NCBI RefSeq assembly: GCF_038502225.1
Contig: NC_091298.1
Span: 42,344,853-42,408,852, forward strand
Length of the DNA stretch: 64,000 bases
Direction of reading: 5' to 3'
Origin: Cherax quadricarinatus
Lineage: Eukaryota; Arthropoda; Malacostraca; Decapoda; Parastacidae
How positions within the stretch are numbered: position 1 is the first letter of the stretch; the number at the start of each line of letters is the position of its first letter. The notes under the pieces were generated by a model. The model was given only the letters and a program-made list of their open reading frames with translations. It was not told the origin of the DNA and ran no database searches. This document shows, piece by piece, positions 1 to 11,512 of this stretch. The position numbers and the translations under genes are program-made.

Positions 1-23
1 GTTGAACCTCTCCACTCTGGTTA

Positions 24-3000
24 TTGTTGTGCCTATCCCCTCTGGTTATTGTTGTACCTCTCCACTCTAGTTATTGTTGTACTTCTCCACTCAGGTTATT
101 GTTGAACCTCTCCACTCTGGTTATTGTTGTAGCTCTCCCCTCTGGTTATTGCTGTACCTCTCCACTCTGGTTATTATTGTACTTCTCCACTTTGGTTATT
201 GTTGAAACTCTCCACTCTGGTTATTTTTGTACCTCTCCACTCTGGTTATTGTTGAACCTCTCCACTCTGGTTATTGTTGCACTTCTCCACTCTGGTTATT
301 GTTTAACCTCTCCACTCTGGTTATTGCTGTATTTCTCCACTCTAGTTATTGTTGAACCTCTCCACTCTGGTTATTGTTGCACGTCTCCACTCTGGTTATT
401 GTTGAACCTCTCCACTCGGGTTATTGTTAAACCTCTCCACTCTGGTTATTGCTGAACCTCTCCTCTCTGGTTATTGTTGAACCTCTCCACTCTGGTTATT
501 GTTGACCCTCTCCACTCTGGTTATTGTTTAACCTATCCACTCTGGTTATTGTTGTACTTCTCCACTTGGTTATTGTTGAACCTCTCCACTCTGGTTATTG
601 TTTAACCTCTCCACTCTGGTAATTGTTGTACCTTTCCACTCTGGTTATTGTTGTACCTCTCCACTCTGGTTATAGTTGTACCTCTCCATTCCGGTTATTG
701 TTGTACTTCTCCACTCTGGTTACTGTTGAACCTCTCCACTCTGGTTATTGTTGAACCTCTCCACTCTGGTTATTGTTGAACCTCTCCACTCTGGTTATTG
801 TTGCACTTCTCCACTCTGGTTATTGTTGACCCTCTCCACTCTGGTTATTGTTGTGCCTATCCCCTCTGGTTATTGTTGTACCTCTCCACTCTAGTTATTG
901 TTGTACTTCTCCACTCAGGTTATTGTTGAACCTCTCCACTCTGGTTATTGTTGTACCTCTCCCCTCTGGTTATTGCTGTACCTCTCCACTCTGGTTATTA
1001 TTGTACTTCTCCACTTTGGTTATTGTTGAAACTCTCCACTCTGGTTATTTTTGTACCTCTCCACTCTGGTTATTGTTGAACCTCTCCACCCTGGTTATTG
1101 TTGCACTTCTCCACTCTGGTTATTGTTTAACCTCTCCACTCTGGTTATTGCTGTATTTTTCCACTCTAGTTATTGTTGAACCTCTCCGCTCTGGTTATTG
1201 TTGCACGTCTCCACTCTGGTTATTGTTGAACCTCTCCACTCGGGTTATTGTTGAACCTCTCCATTCTGGTTATTGTTGTACTTCTCCACTCTGTTTATTG
1301 TTTAACCTCTCCACTCTGGTTATTGTTGAACCTCTCCACTCTGGTTATTGTTGCACTTCTCCACTCTGGTTATTGTTTAACCTCTCCACTCTGGTTATTG
1401 CTGTATTTCTCCACTCTAGTTATTGTTGAACCTCTCCACTCTGGTTATTGTTGCACGTCTCCACTCTGGTTATTGTTGAACCTCTCCACTCGGGTTATTG
1501 TTGAACCTCTCCATTCTGGTTATTGTTGTACTTCTCCACTCTGGTTATTGTTTAACCTCTCCACTCTGGTTATTGCTGTATTTCTCCACTCTAGTTATTG
1601 TTGAACCTCTCCACTCTGGTTATTGTTGCACGTCTCCACTCTGGTTATTGTTGAACCTCTCCACTCGGGTTATTGTTAAACCTCTCCACTCTGGTTATTG
1701 TTGAACCTCTCCTCTCTGGTTATTGTTGAACCTCTCCACTCTGGTTATTGTTGACCCTCTCCATTCTGGTTATTGTTTAACCTATCCACTCTGGTTATTG
1801 TTGTACTTCTCCACTTGGTTATTGTTGAACCTCTCCACTCTGGTTATTGTTTTACTTCTCCACTCTGGTAATTGTTGTACCTTTCCACTCTGGTTATTGT
1901 TGTTCTTCTCCACTCTGGTTATTGTTGAACCTCTCCACTCTGGTTGTTGTTGTACCTCTCCACTCTGGTTATAGTTGTACCTCTCCATTCTGGTTATTGT
2001 TGTACTTCTCCACTCTGGTTACTGTTGAACCTCTCCACTCTGGTTATTGTTGAACCTCTCCACTCTGGTTATTGTTGAACCTCTCCACTCTGGTTATTGT
2101 TGCACTTCTCCACTCTGGTTATTGTTGAACCTCTCCACTCTGGTTATTGTTGTACCTCTCCACTCTAGTTATTGTTGTACTTCTCCACTCAGGTTATTGT
2201 TGAACCTCTCCACTCTGGTTATTGTTGTACCTCTCCCCTCTGGTTATTGCTGTACCTCTCCACTCTGGTTATTATTGTACTTCTCCACTTTGGTTATTGT
2301 TGAAACTCTCCACTCTGGTTATTTTTGTACCTCTCCACTCTGGTTATTTTTGAACCTCTCCACCCTGGTTATTGTTGCACTTCTCCACTCTGGTTATTGT
2401 TTAACCTCTCCACTCTGGTTATTGCTGTATTTCTCCACTCTACTTATTGTTGAACCTCTCCACTCTGGTTATTGTTGCACGTCTCCACTCTGGTTATTGT
2501 TGAACCTCTCCACTCGGGTTATTGTTAAACCTCTCCATTCTGGTTATTGTTGTACTTCTCCACTCTGGTTATTGTTGAACCTCTCCATTCTGGTTATTGT
2601 TCTACTTCTCCACTCTAGTTATTGTTGAACCTCTCCACTCTAGTTATTGTTGCACTTCTCCACTCTGGTTATTGTTGTACCTCTACACTCTGTTTATTGT
2701 TGATCCTCTCCTCTCTGGTTATTGTTGCACTTCTCCACTCTGGTTATTGTTGAACCTCTCCACTCTGGTTATTGTTTAACCTCTCCACTCGGGTTATTGT
2801 TCAACCTCTCCATTCTGGTTATTGTTGTACTTCTCCACCCTGGTTATTGTTGAACCTCTCCATTCTGGTTATTGTTCTACTTCTCCACTCTGGTTATTGT
2901 TGAACCTCTCCACTCTGTTTATTGTTGATCCTCTCCTCTCTGGTTATTGTTGCACTTCTCCACTCTGGTTATTGTTGAACCTCTCCACTCTGGTTATTGT

Positions 3001-5672
3001 TGAACCTCTCCACTCTGGTTATTGTTTAACCTCTCCACTCTGGTTATTGCTGTAATTCTCTACTCTAGTTATTGTTGAACCTCTCCACTCTGGTCATTGT
3101 TGCACTTCTCCACTCTGGTTATTGTTGAACTTCTCTATTCTGGTTATTGTACTTCTCCACTCTGGTTCTTGTTGAACCTCTCCACTCTGGTTATTGTTGA
3201 ACCTCTCCCCTCTGGTTATTGTTGAACCTCTCCACTCTGGTTATTGTTGAACCTCTCCACTCTGGTTATTGTTGAACCTCTCCACACTGGTTAATGTTGA
3301 TCTTCTCCACTCTGGTTATTGTTGAACCTCTCCACTCTGGTTATTGTTGAACCTCTCCACTCTGGTTAATGTTGAACCTCTCCACTCTGGTTATTGTTGT
3401 ACCTCTCCACTCTGGTTATTGTTGAACCTCTCCACTCTGGTTATTGTTGCACTTCTCCTCTCTGGTTATTGTTGAACCTCTCCACTCTGGTTATTGTTGC
3501 ACTTCTCCTCTCTGGTTATTGTTGAACCTCTCCACTCTGGTTATTGTTGCACTTCTCCTCTCTGGTTATTGTTGAACCTCTCCACTCTGGTTATTGTCGC
3601 ACTTCTCCTCTCTGGTTATTGTTGAACCTCTCCACTCTGGTATTTGTTGAACCTCTCCACTCTGGTTATTGTTTAACCTCTCCACTCTGGTTATTGCTGT
3701 ATTTCTCCACTCTGGTTATTGTTGAACCTCTCCACTCTGGTTATTATTGCACTTCTCCACTCTGGTTATTATTGAACCTCTCCACTCTGGTTATTGTTTA
3801 ACCTCTCCACTCTGGTTATTGCTGTATTTCTCCACTCTGGTTATTATTGCACTTCTCCACTCTGGTTATTATTGAACCTCTCCACTCAGGTTATTATTGA
3901 ACCTCTCCACTCTGGTTATTGTTGAACCTTTCCACTCTGGTTATTGCTGTACCTCTCAATTCTGTTTATTGTTGTACTTATCCACTCTGGTTATTGTTGA
4001 ACCTCTCCACTCTGGTTATTGTTGTACTTCTCCTCTCTGGTTATTGTTGAACCTCTCCACACTGGTTATTGTTGTACCTCTCCACCATGGTTATTGTTGT
4101 ACCTCTCCATCTGGTTATTGTTGTACTTCTACACTCTGGTTATTGTTGAACCTCCCCACTCTGGTTATTGTTGAACCTCTCCACTCTGGTTATTGTTGAA
4201 CCTCTCCACTCTGGTTATTGTTGAACCTCTCCTCTCTGGTTATTGTTGAACCTCTCCACTCTGGTTATTGTTGACCCTCTCCACTCTGGTTATTGTTTAA
4301 CCTATCCACTCTGGTTATTGTTGTATTTCTCCACTTGGTTATTGTTGAACCTCTCCACTCTGGTTATTGTTTAACCTCTCCACTCTGGTAATTGTTGTAC
4401 CTTTCCACTCTGGTTATTGTTGTTCTTCTCCACTCTGGCTATTGTTGAACCTCTCCACTCTGGTTATTGTTGTACCTCTCCATTCTGGTTATAGTTGTAC
4501 CTCTCCATTCTGGATATTGTTGTACTTCTCCACTCTGGTTATTGTTGCACTTCTCCACTCTGGTTATTGTTGAACCTCTCCACTCTGGTTATTGTTGTGC
4601 CTATCCCCTCTGGTTATTGTTGTACCTCTCCACTCTAGTTATTGTTGTACTTCTCCACTCAGGTTATTGTTGAACCTCTCCACTCTGGTTATTGTTGTAC
4701 CTCTCCCCTCTGGTTATTGCTGTACCTCTCCACTCTGGTTATTATTGTACTTCTCCACTTTGGTTATTGTTGAAACTCTCCACTCTGGTTATTTTTTTAC
4801 CTCTCCACTCTGGTTATTGTTGAACCTCTCCACTCTGGTTATTGTTGCACTTCTCCACTCTGGTTATTGTTTAACCTCTCCACTCTGGTTATTGCTGTAT
4901 TTCTCCACTCTAGTTATTGTTGAACCTCTTCACTCTGGTTATTGTTGCACGTCTCCACTCTGGTTATTGTTGAACCTCTCCACTCGGGTTATTGTTAAAC
5001 CTCTCCACTCTGGTTATTGTTGAACCTCTCCTCTCTGGTTATTGTTGAACCTCTCCACTCTGGTTATTGTTGACCCTCTCCACTCTGGTTATTGTTTAAC
5101 CTATCCACTCTGGTTATTGTTGTACTTCTCCACTTGGTTATTGTTGAACCTCTCCACTCTGGTTATTGTTTAACCTCTCCACTCTGGTAATTGTTGTACC
5201 TTTCCACTTTGGTTATTGTTGTTCTTCTCCACTCTGGTTATTGTTGAACCTCTCCACTCTGGTTATTGTTGTACCTCTCCACTCTGGTTATAGTTGTACC
5301 TCTCCATTCTGGTTATTGTTGTACTTCTCCACTCTGGTTACTGTTGAACCTCTCCACACTGGTTATTGTTGAACCTCTCCACTCTTGTTATTGTTGAACC
5401 TCTCCACTCTGGTTATTGTTGCACTTCTCCACTCTGGTTATTGTTGAACCTCTCCACTCTGGTTATTGTTGTGCCTTTCCCCTCTGGTTATTGTTGTACC
5501 TCTCCACTCTAGTTATTGTTGTACTTCTCCACTCAGGTTATTGTTGAACCTCTCCACTCTGGTTATTGTTGTACCTCTCCTCTCTGGTTATTGTTGCACT
5601 TCTCCACTCTGGTTATTGTTGAACCTCTCCACTCTGGTTATTGTTGAACCTTTCCACTCTGGTTATTGTTGA
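24..5672. repeat. Higher-order blocks in the 25-bp array
   Basis: A distinctive run of variant units (GTGCCTATCCCC, then CTCTAG, then CTCAGG units) recurs near 24, 848, 4592 and 5466, with a modified copy near 2120. The following roughly 400 bp match closely in the copies at 24, 848 and 4592. Spacings are 824 bp (24 to 848) and 874 bp (4592 to 5466), close to 33 and 35 units. This shows multi-unit segments were copied as blocks. Confidence 0.8.
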
Positions 5673-6095
5673 ACCTCTCCACTCTGGTTATTGTTGAACC
5701 TCTCCACTCGGGTTATTGTTGAACCTCTCCATTCTGGTTATTGTTGTACTTCTCCACCCTGGTTATTGTTGAACCTCTCCACTCTGGTTATTGTTGAACC
5801 TCTCCACTCTGGTTATTGTTGAACCTCTCCATTCTGGTTATTGTTGTACCTCTACACTCTGTTTATTATTGATCCTCTCCTCTCTGGTTATTGTTGCACT
5901 TCTCCACTCTGGTTATTGTTGAACCTCTCCACTCTGGTTATTGTTGAACCTCTCCACTCTGGTTATTGTTGAACCTCTCCACTCTGGTTATTGTTTAACC
6001 TCTCCACTTTGGTTATTGCTGTAATTCTCTACTCTAGTTATTGTTGAACCTCTCCACTCTGGTCATTGTTGCACTTCTCCACTCTGGTTATTGTT

Positions 6096-7245
6096 GAACT
6101 TCTCTATTCTGGTTATTGTTGTACTTCTCCACTCTGGTTCTTGTTGAACCTCTCCACTCTGGTTATTGTTGAACCTCTCCCCTCTGGTTATTGTTGAACC
6201 TCTCCACTCTGGTTATTGTTGAACCTCTCCACTCTGGTTATTGTTGAACCTCTCCACTCTGGTTAATGTTGATCTTCTCCACTCTGGTTATTGTTGAACC
6301 TCTCCACTCTGGTTATTGTTGAACCTCTCCACTCTGGTTAATGTTGAACCTCTCCACTCTGGTTATTTTTGAACTTCTCCACTTTTTTTGTTGTTGAACC
6401 TCTCCACTCTGGTTATTGTTGTACCTCTCCTCTCTGGTTATTGTTGAACCTCTTAACTCTGGTTATTGTTGAACCTCTCCACTCATGTTATTGTTGAACC
6501 TCTCCACTCTGGTTATTGTTGTACCTCTCCAGACTTGTTATTGTTGAACCTCTCCACTCTTGTTATTGTTGAACCTCTCCACTCTGGCTATTGTTGAACT
6601 TCTCCACTCTTGTTATTGTTGAACCTCTCCTCTCATATTATTGTTGAACCTCTCCACTCTGGTTATTGTTGAACTTCTCTATTCTGGTTATTGTTGTACT
6701 TCTCCACTCTGGTTCTTGTTGAACCTCTCCACTCTGGTTATTGTTGAACCTCTCCCCTCTGGTTATTGTTGAACCTCTCCACTCTGGTTATTGTTGAACC
6801 TCTCCACTCTGGTTATTGTTGAACCTCTCCACTCTGGTTAATGTTGATCTTCTCCACTCTGGTTATTGTTGAACCTCTCCACTCTGGTTATTGTTGAACC
6901 TCTCCACTCTGGTTAATGTTGAACCTCTCCACTCTGGTTATTTTTGAACTTCTCCACTCTTTTTGTTGTTGAACCTCTCCACTCTGGTTATTGTTGTACC
7001 TCTCCTCTCTGGTTATTGTTGAACCTCTCAACTCTGGTTATTGTTGAACCTCTCCACTCATGTTATTGTTGAACCTCTCCACTCTGGTTATTGTTGTACC
7101 TCTCCACACTTGTTATTGTTGAACCTCTCCACTCTTGTTATTGTTGAACCTCTCCACTCTGGCTATTGTTGAACTTCTCCACTCTTGTTATTGTTGAACC
7201 TCTCCTCTCATATTATTGTTGAACCTCTCCACTCTGGTTATTGTT
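6096..7245. repeat. 575-bp higher-order tandem duplication
   Basis: The segment starting GAACTTCTCTATTCTGG at 6096 is repeated at 6671, an exact offset of 575 bp (23 units of 25 bp). The same rare variants (ACTTTTTTTG or ACTCTTTTTG at about 6380 and 6957, AGACTT/ACACTT, CTCATATT) follow in the same order. A related block lies near 3127. It is a recent within-array duplication. Confidence 0.85.
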
Positions 7246-7761
7246 GTACCTCTCCACTCTGGTTACTGTTGAACCTCTCCACTCTGGTTATTGTTGAACC
7301 TATCCACTTTTGTTATTGTTGAACTTCTCCACTCTTGTTATTGTTGAACCTCTCCACTCTTGTAATTGTTGAACCTCTCCACACTGGTTATTGTTGAACC
7401 TCTCCACTCTTGTAATTGTTGAACCTCTCCACACTGGTTATTGTTGAACCTCTCCACTCTGGTTATTGTAGAACCTCTCGACTCTGTTTATTCAACATGT
7501 TAGTTCTGTGAAGACCAGCAGAAGTGAAAGTTGAAAATAGTTTTATCCGATGCATCTTTTCTGATTTGTGAGTATTTACTTCTTATTTTTTGTGTCAGTC
7601 TTTTTTTGAAGTTTTTAGGAACTCAGTAGCTTAGTGTCGTGTGTAATGAGACTGACTCAGTATGTCAGTGAGATCAACAATTTCCCACATATAACTTCCT
7701 TCCATACTCTCAGTTAAATAGGGTCTCAGTAGCCTTGGATTTTACTGAGTGCTTCCTTTAT

Positions 7762-7890
7762 ATTATTATAATCAAATTATTATAATCAAAACGAAGCGCT
7801 AAACCACCGGGATCATACAGAGCTAATGTTATCTTTTACAGATACACACGTTTTCACAGTACATATTATTATCAAATAAAGCGCTAAACC
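7762..7890 (-). repeat. Truncated retroelement 3' tails with GCGCTAAACC motif
   Basis: Two copies of a short tail are seen on the - strand: an ATT-rich run followed by AAGCGCTAAACC at about 7795 and by AAAGCGCTAAACC at 7879-7890. The second copy resumes after the BEL1 insertion as ACAAGGGTCTTGCAGCACTG (from 25399), so BEL1 landed inside it. The same module, in the opposite orientation and with a (TAA)n tail, is at 34096-34159. The rest of 7493-7761 is single-copy AT-rich DNA in which I see nothing else. Confidence 0.6.
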
Positions 7891-8608
7891 TGTGGAAAAT
7901 ACTGTATATTTTTTCCAGAAATTCAGTATTTATATGTAAATAGATGGCTATACTCTATTTAATAATATTTATGTCATAGAAAACGGAAAGCCTGCGACTG
8001 CGCAGACGAAACTCGCCATCTTGGTTTTGAATTTTGTACAAACGTTGGTGTAATGGGAAGAATTTTTCGTGCTCTAGAGGTTAAAATTGAGTTGACACCT
8101 CTCAAATAGTAGGCGAAATTGGTGGATGTGCATTCCTGCATAACTTGAGATATCAGACGACTGGACAAGACAGCTCCAGGAACCTCAGGTAAGCTCTCTA
8201 AATTTGTGTGTAATTTTGGCCAGCATTATTTTCATAGATTTAGTTAGAGTGAGGTTTTCTGAGTATGATACACATTAATCTCCAGTCAAATTGGTGAGTG
8301 ATATTAAGATATATTTTCCTTCTGTTATGTAATTGTGTATATATATAACCATTTATTATTTTTAATATACAGTCCACAAATTTATATATTTACCAGTATT
8401 CCTGGTGTATGTATATTTCATTTAATTAATAGGTCCAGAGCAACTTGTGGTTATGACAGTGGTAGGTATCGAAGGGGGACATTTTTTGCGACCTAGGTGT
8501 CCCAAATTCCTACTTGTCTATGTAACATTGATAAATAATAATTATCTTTGTTATCATTTACTGTTATGTACATAATTAGTTACATTCAGATAAATGCAAT
8601 TTTCCACA
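7891..8608 (+). repeat. BEL1 5' LTR
   Basis: 718 bp, TGTGGAAAAT to ATTTTCCACA. It matches 24681-25393 throughout and, in reverse, 45993-46704 and the broken 55520-61095. It includes a short native TATATATATA run (about 8337-8347), which is the site later invaded by TIR elements in the - strand copy. A splice-donor-like CAGGTAAGC occurs at about 8186. This is changed to CAGATAAGC in the 3' LTR. Confidence 0.95.
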
Positions 8609-8622
8609 TTTAATATGCCCGT

Positions 8623-8639
8623 TGGTCCTTCTTGAACCG
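8623..8639 (+). promoter_or_regulatory. Candidate primer binding site of BEL1
   Basis: TGGTCCTTCTTGAACCG starts 14 nt after the LTR with the TGG expected opposite a tRNA CCA end. The same sequence is present at the same distance in the - strand copy (about 55489-55505), so it is conserved. The spacing from the LTR is larger than usual and I could not assign a tRNA. Confidence 0.4.
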
Positions 8640-8768
8640 TAGGTAATTAGTGAAGTCATTAATTAGTTAATTACTTAATAATTATATGTGAAATGACAGA
8701 AGGAGGTGGATGTTAAGTACACACATTTACTTAATGTGTAGTGGATTATAAGTATTACAATATTAATT

Positions 8769-9110
8769 TTGATAAGTCAAGTGTGGCTGAAGATTATATT
8801 AATGTGTATAAGTGTATGTGTAATTGATAAGCCAAGTGTAGCTAATTATATTAATGTGTATATTAATTTTGCAAAGCCAAAGTGGCTAGGATTTATATTA
8901 ATGTATTTGTATAATATTAATTTGATAAGACAATTCTGGCCAAGATTTATATCAGTGTATGTGTAATTGATAAGACAAGTGTGGCTAAAGATTACATTGT
9001 GTTTAATATTAATTTTGCTATGCCAAATTCTGGCAAGGATTTATATTAATTTGTATAATAATTTTGATAAGCCAAGTCTGGCTAAAGGTTTGTTTGTATT
9101 AATGTACATT
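8769..9110 (+). repeat. Leader repeat array with AGCCA/TGGCT hairpins
   Basis: The untranslated leader between LTR and gag holds about seven degenerate units of 45-60 bp. Each has AATTTTGATAAGCCAAGTxTGGCTAAAG followed by ATTATATTAATGTGTAT-like sequence. The core AGCCA-AGTx-TGGCT is a short inverted repeat. Units are near 8775, 8828, 8874, 8932, 8968, 9022 and 9072. The same array occurs in the - strand copy (54960-55380), where it carries an additional 144-bp duplication. There is no ORF in 8640-9242. Confidence 0.75.
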
Positions 9111-9242
9111 TAAAATTTATATTATATTTTTTACATGTAATTGCTGAGCTCAAGTAGCTGGGATTTATTGAAAGGTAAGTTGTATCAGTGTTGTAAGTTG
9201 TAATCAGTGTTATTGATTGGGTTGAATTTAATACATTACATC

Positions 9243-9419
9243 ATGGCTGAAATTGAGGAAATTAATGTAGAAGACAAACATATGGAATATAGAGCAAAGA
9301 AAGCGTCACTGCAAGCTAGAAAGGGTCATGTAACCAAGGCATATAATAAATGTTTGGAATTAATGAATCAAGAAACTGTGAATACTGATGATTTAAAATT
9401 GTATTTAGATGCTTTAGGT
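9243..9419 (+). pseudogene. gag: BEL1 gag, N-terminal 59 codons
   Basis: The reading frame starts MAEIEEINVEDKHMEYRAKK and runs to LYLDALG, where the inserted LINE begins. The start at 9243 is chosen because the - strand copy has the same ATG (54837) and MAE context; an in-frame ATG at 9207 gives a longer but less plausible start. The Lys/Glu-rich helical beginning resembles the N-terminal region of BEL/Pao Gag, which forms the particle shell. Coding resumes at 11498 with NRYDSYKLYYNKYEG, exactly continuous with the uninterrupted - strand copy apart from the insertion. Confidence 0.85.
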
Positions 9420-11497
9420 TCAATTCAATTCAATTCAAAGTTTTTTCTCTATAAGGATTACAATGCTGAGTTTACAGAATTTGGTTATTGTGTGGTTTAC
9501 ATGTAGTAAAATAATAATTACAGAGTGTACCACTAGAACACCTAGCATGGCTAGGAATTTCGGGCAGACTTAGATTAAATCTTAATTTTAAAATATTACA
9601 AAATTATGAGGTAAGTTGGTATTATGGCTAAGTGACTAAATACTAGTTTGTGAGTTTAGCAATGTGAATGCTTTTGTTTTGGCACTATATATAGTTTCAG
9701 TATTGGAGTATCACAGGCCAACTTATGACTAGTTAAGATTCATTATTTTGAGATTGAGATTGATATTTCTGTTTATGGTCAAATGGGTGAGTGAGTGTAA
9801 GTGTTAACCACCAGGTGGCATTCGTGTAATTAGTTGACAGGGTGTATCAGGGAGATAAGATGTTTTCTGATGGAAGTTTTGAAGGTGATGAATGTGTCTG
9901 CAGTTTTAGAATTTTCAGGTAGGGTGCTCCAGATTTTAGGGCCTTTGACATACATTGAATTTTTGTAAAGGTTTAGTTGGACACGGGGAATGTCATAGAG
10001 ATGTTTGTGTCTGGTGTTGTGCCTGTGAGTTCTGTCACAACTATCAAGAAAGCGTTTTAGGTCAAGGTTAATATTGGAATTTAAGGTTCTGTAGATGTAG
10101 ATTGCACAGTAGTAAGTGTGGATGTACTGAACAGGGAGTAAGTTTAGATCTATGAAGAGTGGGGGTGTGTGTTGCCAGGGATGGGATTTAGTGATTATTC
10201 TTACTGCGGCTTTTTGCTGGGTTATTATTGGCTTTAGGTGTGTTGCTGCAGTTGAACCCCAAGCACAGATAGCATAGGTGAGGTATGGATATATAAGTGA
10301 ATGGTATAGTGTGAGAAGGGCAGTTTGCGGCACGTAGTATCGTATCTTGGAGAGGAACCCAACCGTTTTGGATACTTTTTTGGTTATGTGTTGGATATGG
10401 GTGCTGAAGTTCAGGTTGGTGTCGAGGTATAGACCTAGGAATTTGCCCTCATTATGCCTGGCAATTAGAGTGTTGTCGATCTTTATGTTAATTTGCGCAT
10501 CTCCTACTCTGCTACCAAACACAATGTAGTAGGTTTTGTCAGTGTTAAGCGTAAGTTTATTGGCTGTCATCCAAGTCGATATTTTGAGCAGCTCCTCGTT
10601 AACAATGGTGTTGAGGGTGGCAAGATTAGGGTGAGAGATGACATAAGTAGTGTCGTCAGCAAAGAGAATGGGGTTCAGGTGTTGAGATACGTTTGGGAGA
10701 TCATTGATGTATATGAGGAAGAGCAGGGGACCAAGGACACTTCCCTGCGGAACTCCAGTATCAAGTGGCTGTGTTGTTGATGTTGTGTGATACCTAACAG
10801 TAAGGTAAGATTTGAAATATGCAAGCGCATGGCCTCTTATACCATAATGGTCAAGTTTGTGGAGTAGGATGCCGTGGTCTACTGTGTCAAAAGCTTTTCT
10901 TAGGTCAATAAAAATTCCTAGCAGATATTCCTTATTTTCCAATGCTGTGTAAAGCAGATCTAGCATTTTTATGATTGCATCAGTAGTGCTTTTATTTTTC
11001 CTGAATCAAAATTGGCAAGGGTTGAGTATGTTTTGAGCCGTTATAAATGAATATAGTCTCCTGTGCACGAGTTTCTCAAAGATTTTGGATAGCAATGGTA
11101 AGTTTGATATTGGCCTATAGTTGTTTAAATCTGTAGGGTCACCACCTTTATGTATTGGTGTATCCCTTGCCGTCTTGAGTAGTTTCGGGAAGGTGCTAGT
11201 TTCTAGTGACTTGTTAAAAAGTAATGAGATAGCATGCGAGAGGACATGGGCCGCTCTCTTGTACAATAATTGTGGGACGTGAGACAGATTCCCTGAGTTA
11301 TTTTTAAGTGACTTTATAATCTCGGTGACTTCCGTGGGCTCAGATGGAGCAAGATGGAAGGAATTTGGGAAATTCCCATCTAGGTAGTCCCCGGCATGGG
11401 TATTGGTACGTGGGATTTTATTGGCGAGATTAGAACCTATGATTGAGAAGAAGTCGTTTAACTTGTTGGCTGTGTCAGTGGGATGCAGTAGTAATAG
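9420..11497 (-). mobile_element. 5'-truncated CR1/L2-like LINE inserted in BEL1 gag
   Basis: The - strand carries the end of a LINE, with the last part of the linker and the whole RT, and the 3' terminus is a run of GAATT units (TTGAATTGAATTGAA, at about 9418-9440). The insertion points follow from the intact - strand gag copy, which reads straight across (GCTTTAGGTAATAGATATG). Any target duplication is only 2-4 bp and uncertain. It belongs to the same subfamily as 25440-38488, which has the same tail. It is 5'-truncated before the endonuclease. Confidence 0.85.
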
Positions 11498-11512
11498 ATA
11501 TGATTCATACAA
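9830..11512 (-). pseudogene. LINE reverse transcriptase (GAATT-tailed subfamily), one nonsense
   Basis: Reverse transcriptase of a CR1/L2-type LINE, which copies its RNA at a nicked target. On the - strand the frame opens just inside the insertion and shows the usual blocks: [41 protein letters not shown] (motif A), [19 protein letters not shown] (motif B), FADDTTYV (catalytic motif C) and a C-terminal thumb with WSTLPE. A single stop at about 11003-11005 replaces Gly in NPCQFGFRKNKS, judged from the related copy at 36.9 kb. Otherwise the frame is open to the stop at 9830. Endonuclease and ORF1 are missing by 5' truncation. The first few residues derive from BEL sequence. Confidence 0.9.

Larger units (their letters stand above)
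1..7492. repeat. 25-bp minisatellite array, about 300 units
   Basis: The stretch is built from one 25-bp unit, roughly GTTGAACCTCTCCACTCTGG followed by TTATT, repeated without spacers from the window edge to about 7492. Variants cycle at fixed positions (GAACC/GTACC/GCACT/TTAACC, CACTCT/CCCTCT/CATTCT). Because 25 is not a multiple of 3, each frame cycles through three translations per 75 bp, which gives stop-free stretches of up to 193 codons rich in Leu, Val and Cys. These have no start context or domain and I do not call them genes. The left end of the array lies outside the window. Confidence 0.97.

Noticed and set aside
24..5672. Long Leu/Val/Cys-rich reading frames in the 25-bp array
   Set aside because: They follow from a stop-poor 25-bp unit cycling through frames every 75 bp; similar frames exist throughout the array and have no start context or domain.
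1..7492. CRISPR-like direct repeats
   Set aside because: The repeats are contiguous with no unique spacers, and the sequence is eukaryotic.
7493..7761. Possible gene or tRNA between the minisatellite and BEL1
   Set aside because: No frame of useful length, no cloverleaf-like sequence; only AT-rich DNA seen.
8769..8966. Short frame in the BEL1 leader
   Set aside because: It lies in the hairpin repeat array and is not kept in the - strand copy.
9830..11512. Retron, diversity-generating retroelement or telomerase as the source of the RTs
   Set aside because: All RTs here have LINE or BEL/Pao neighbours (endonuclease, RNase H, integrase) and LINE- or LTR-type ends.
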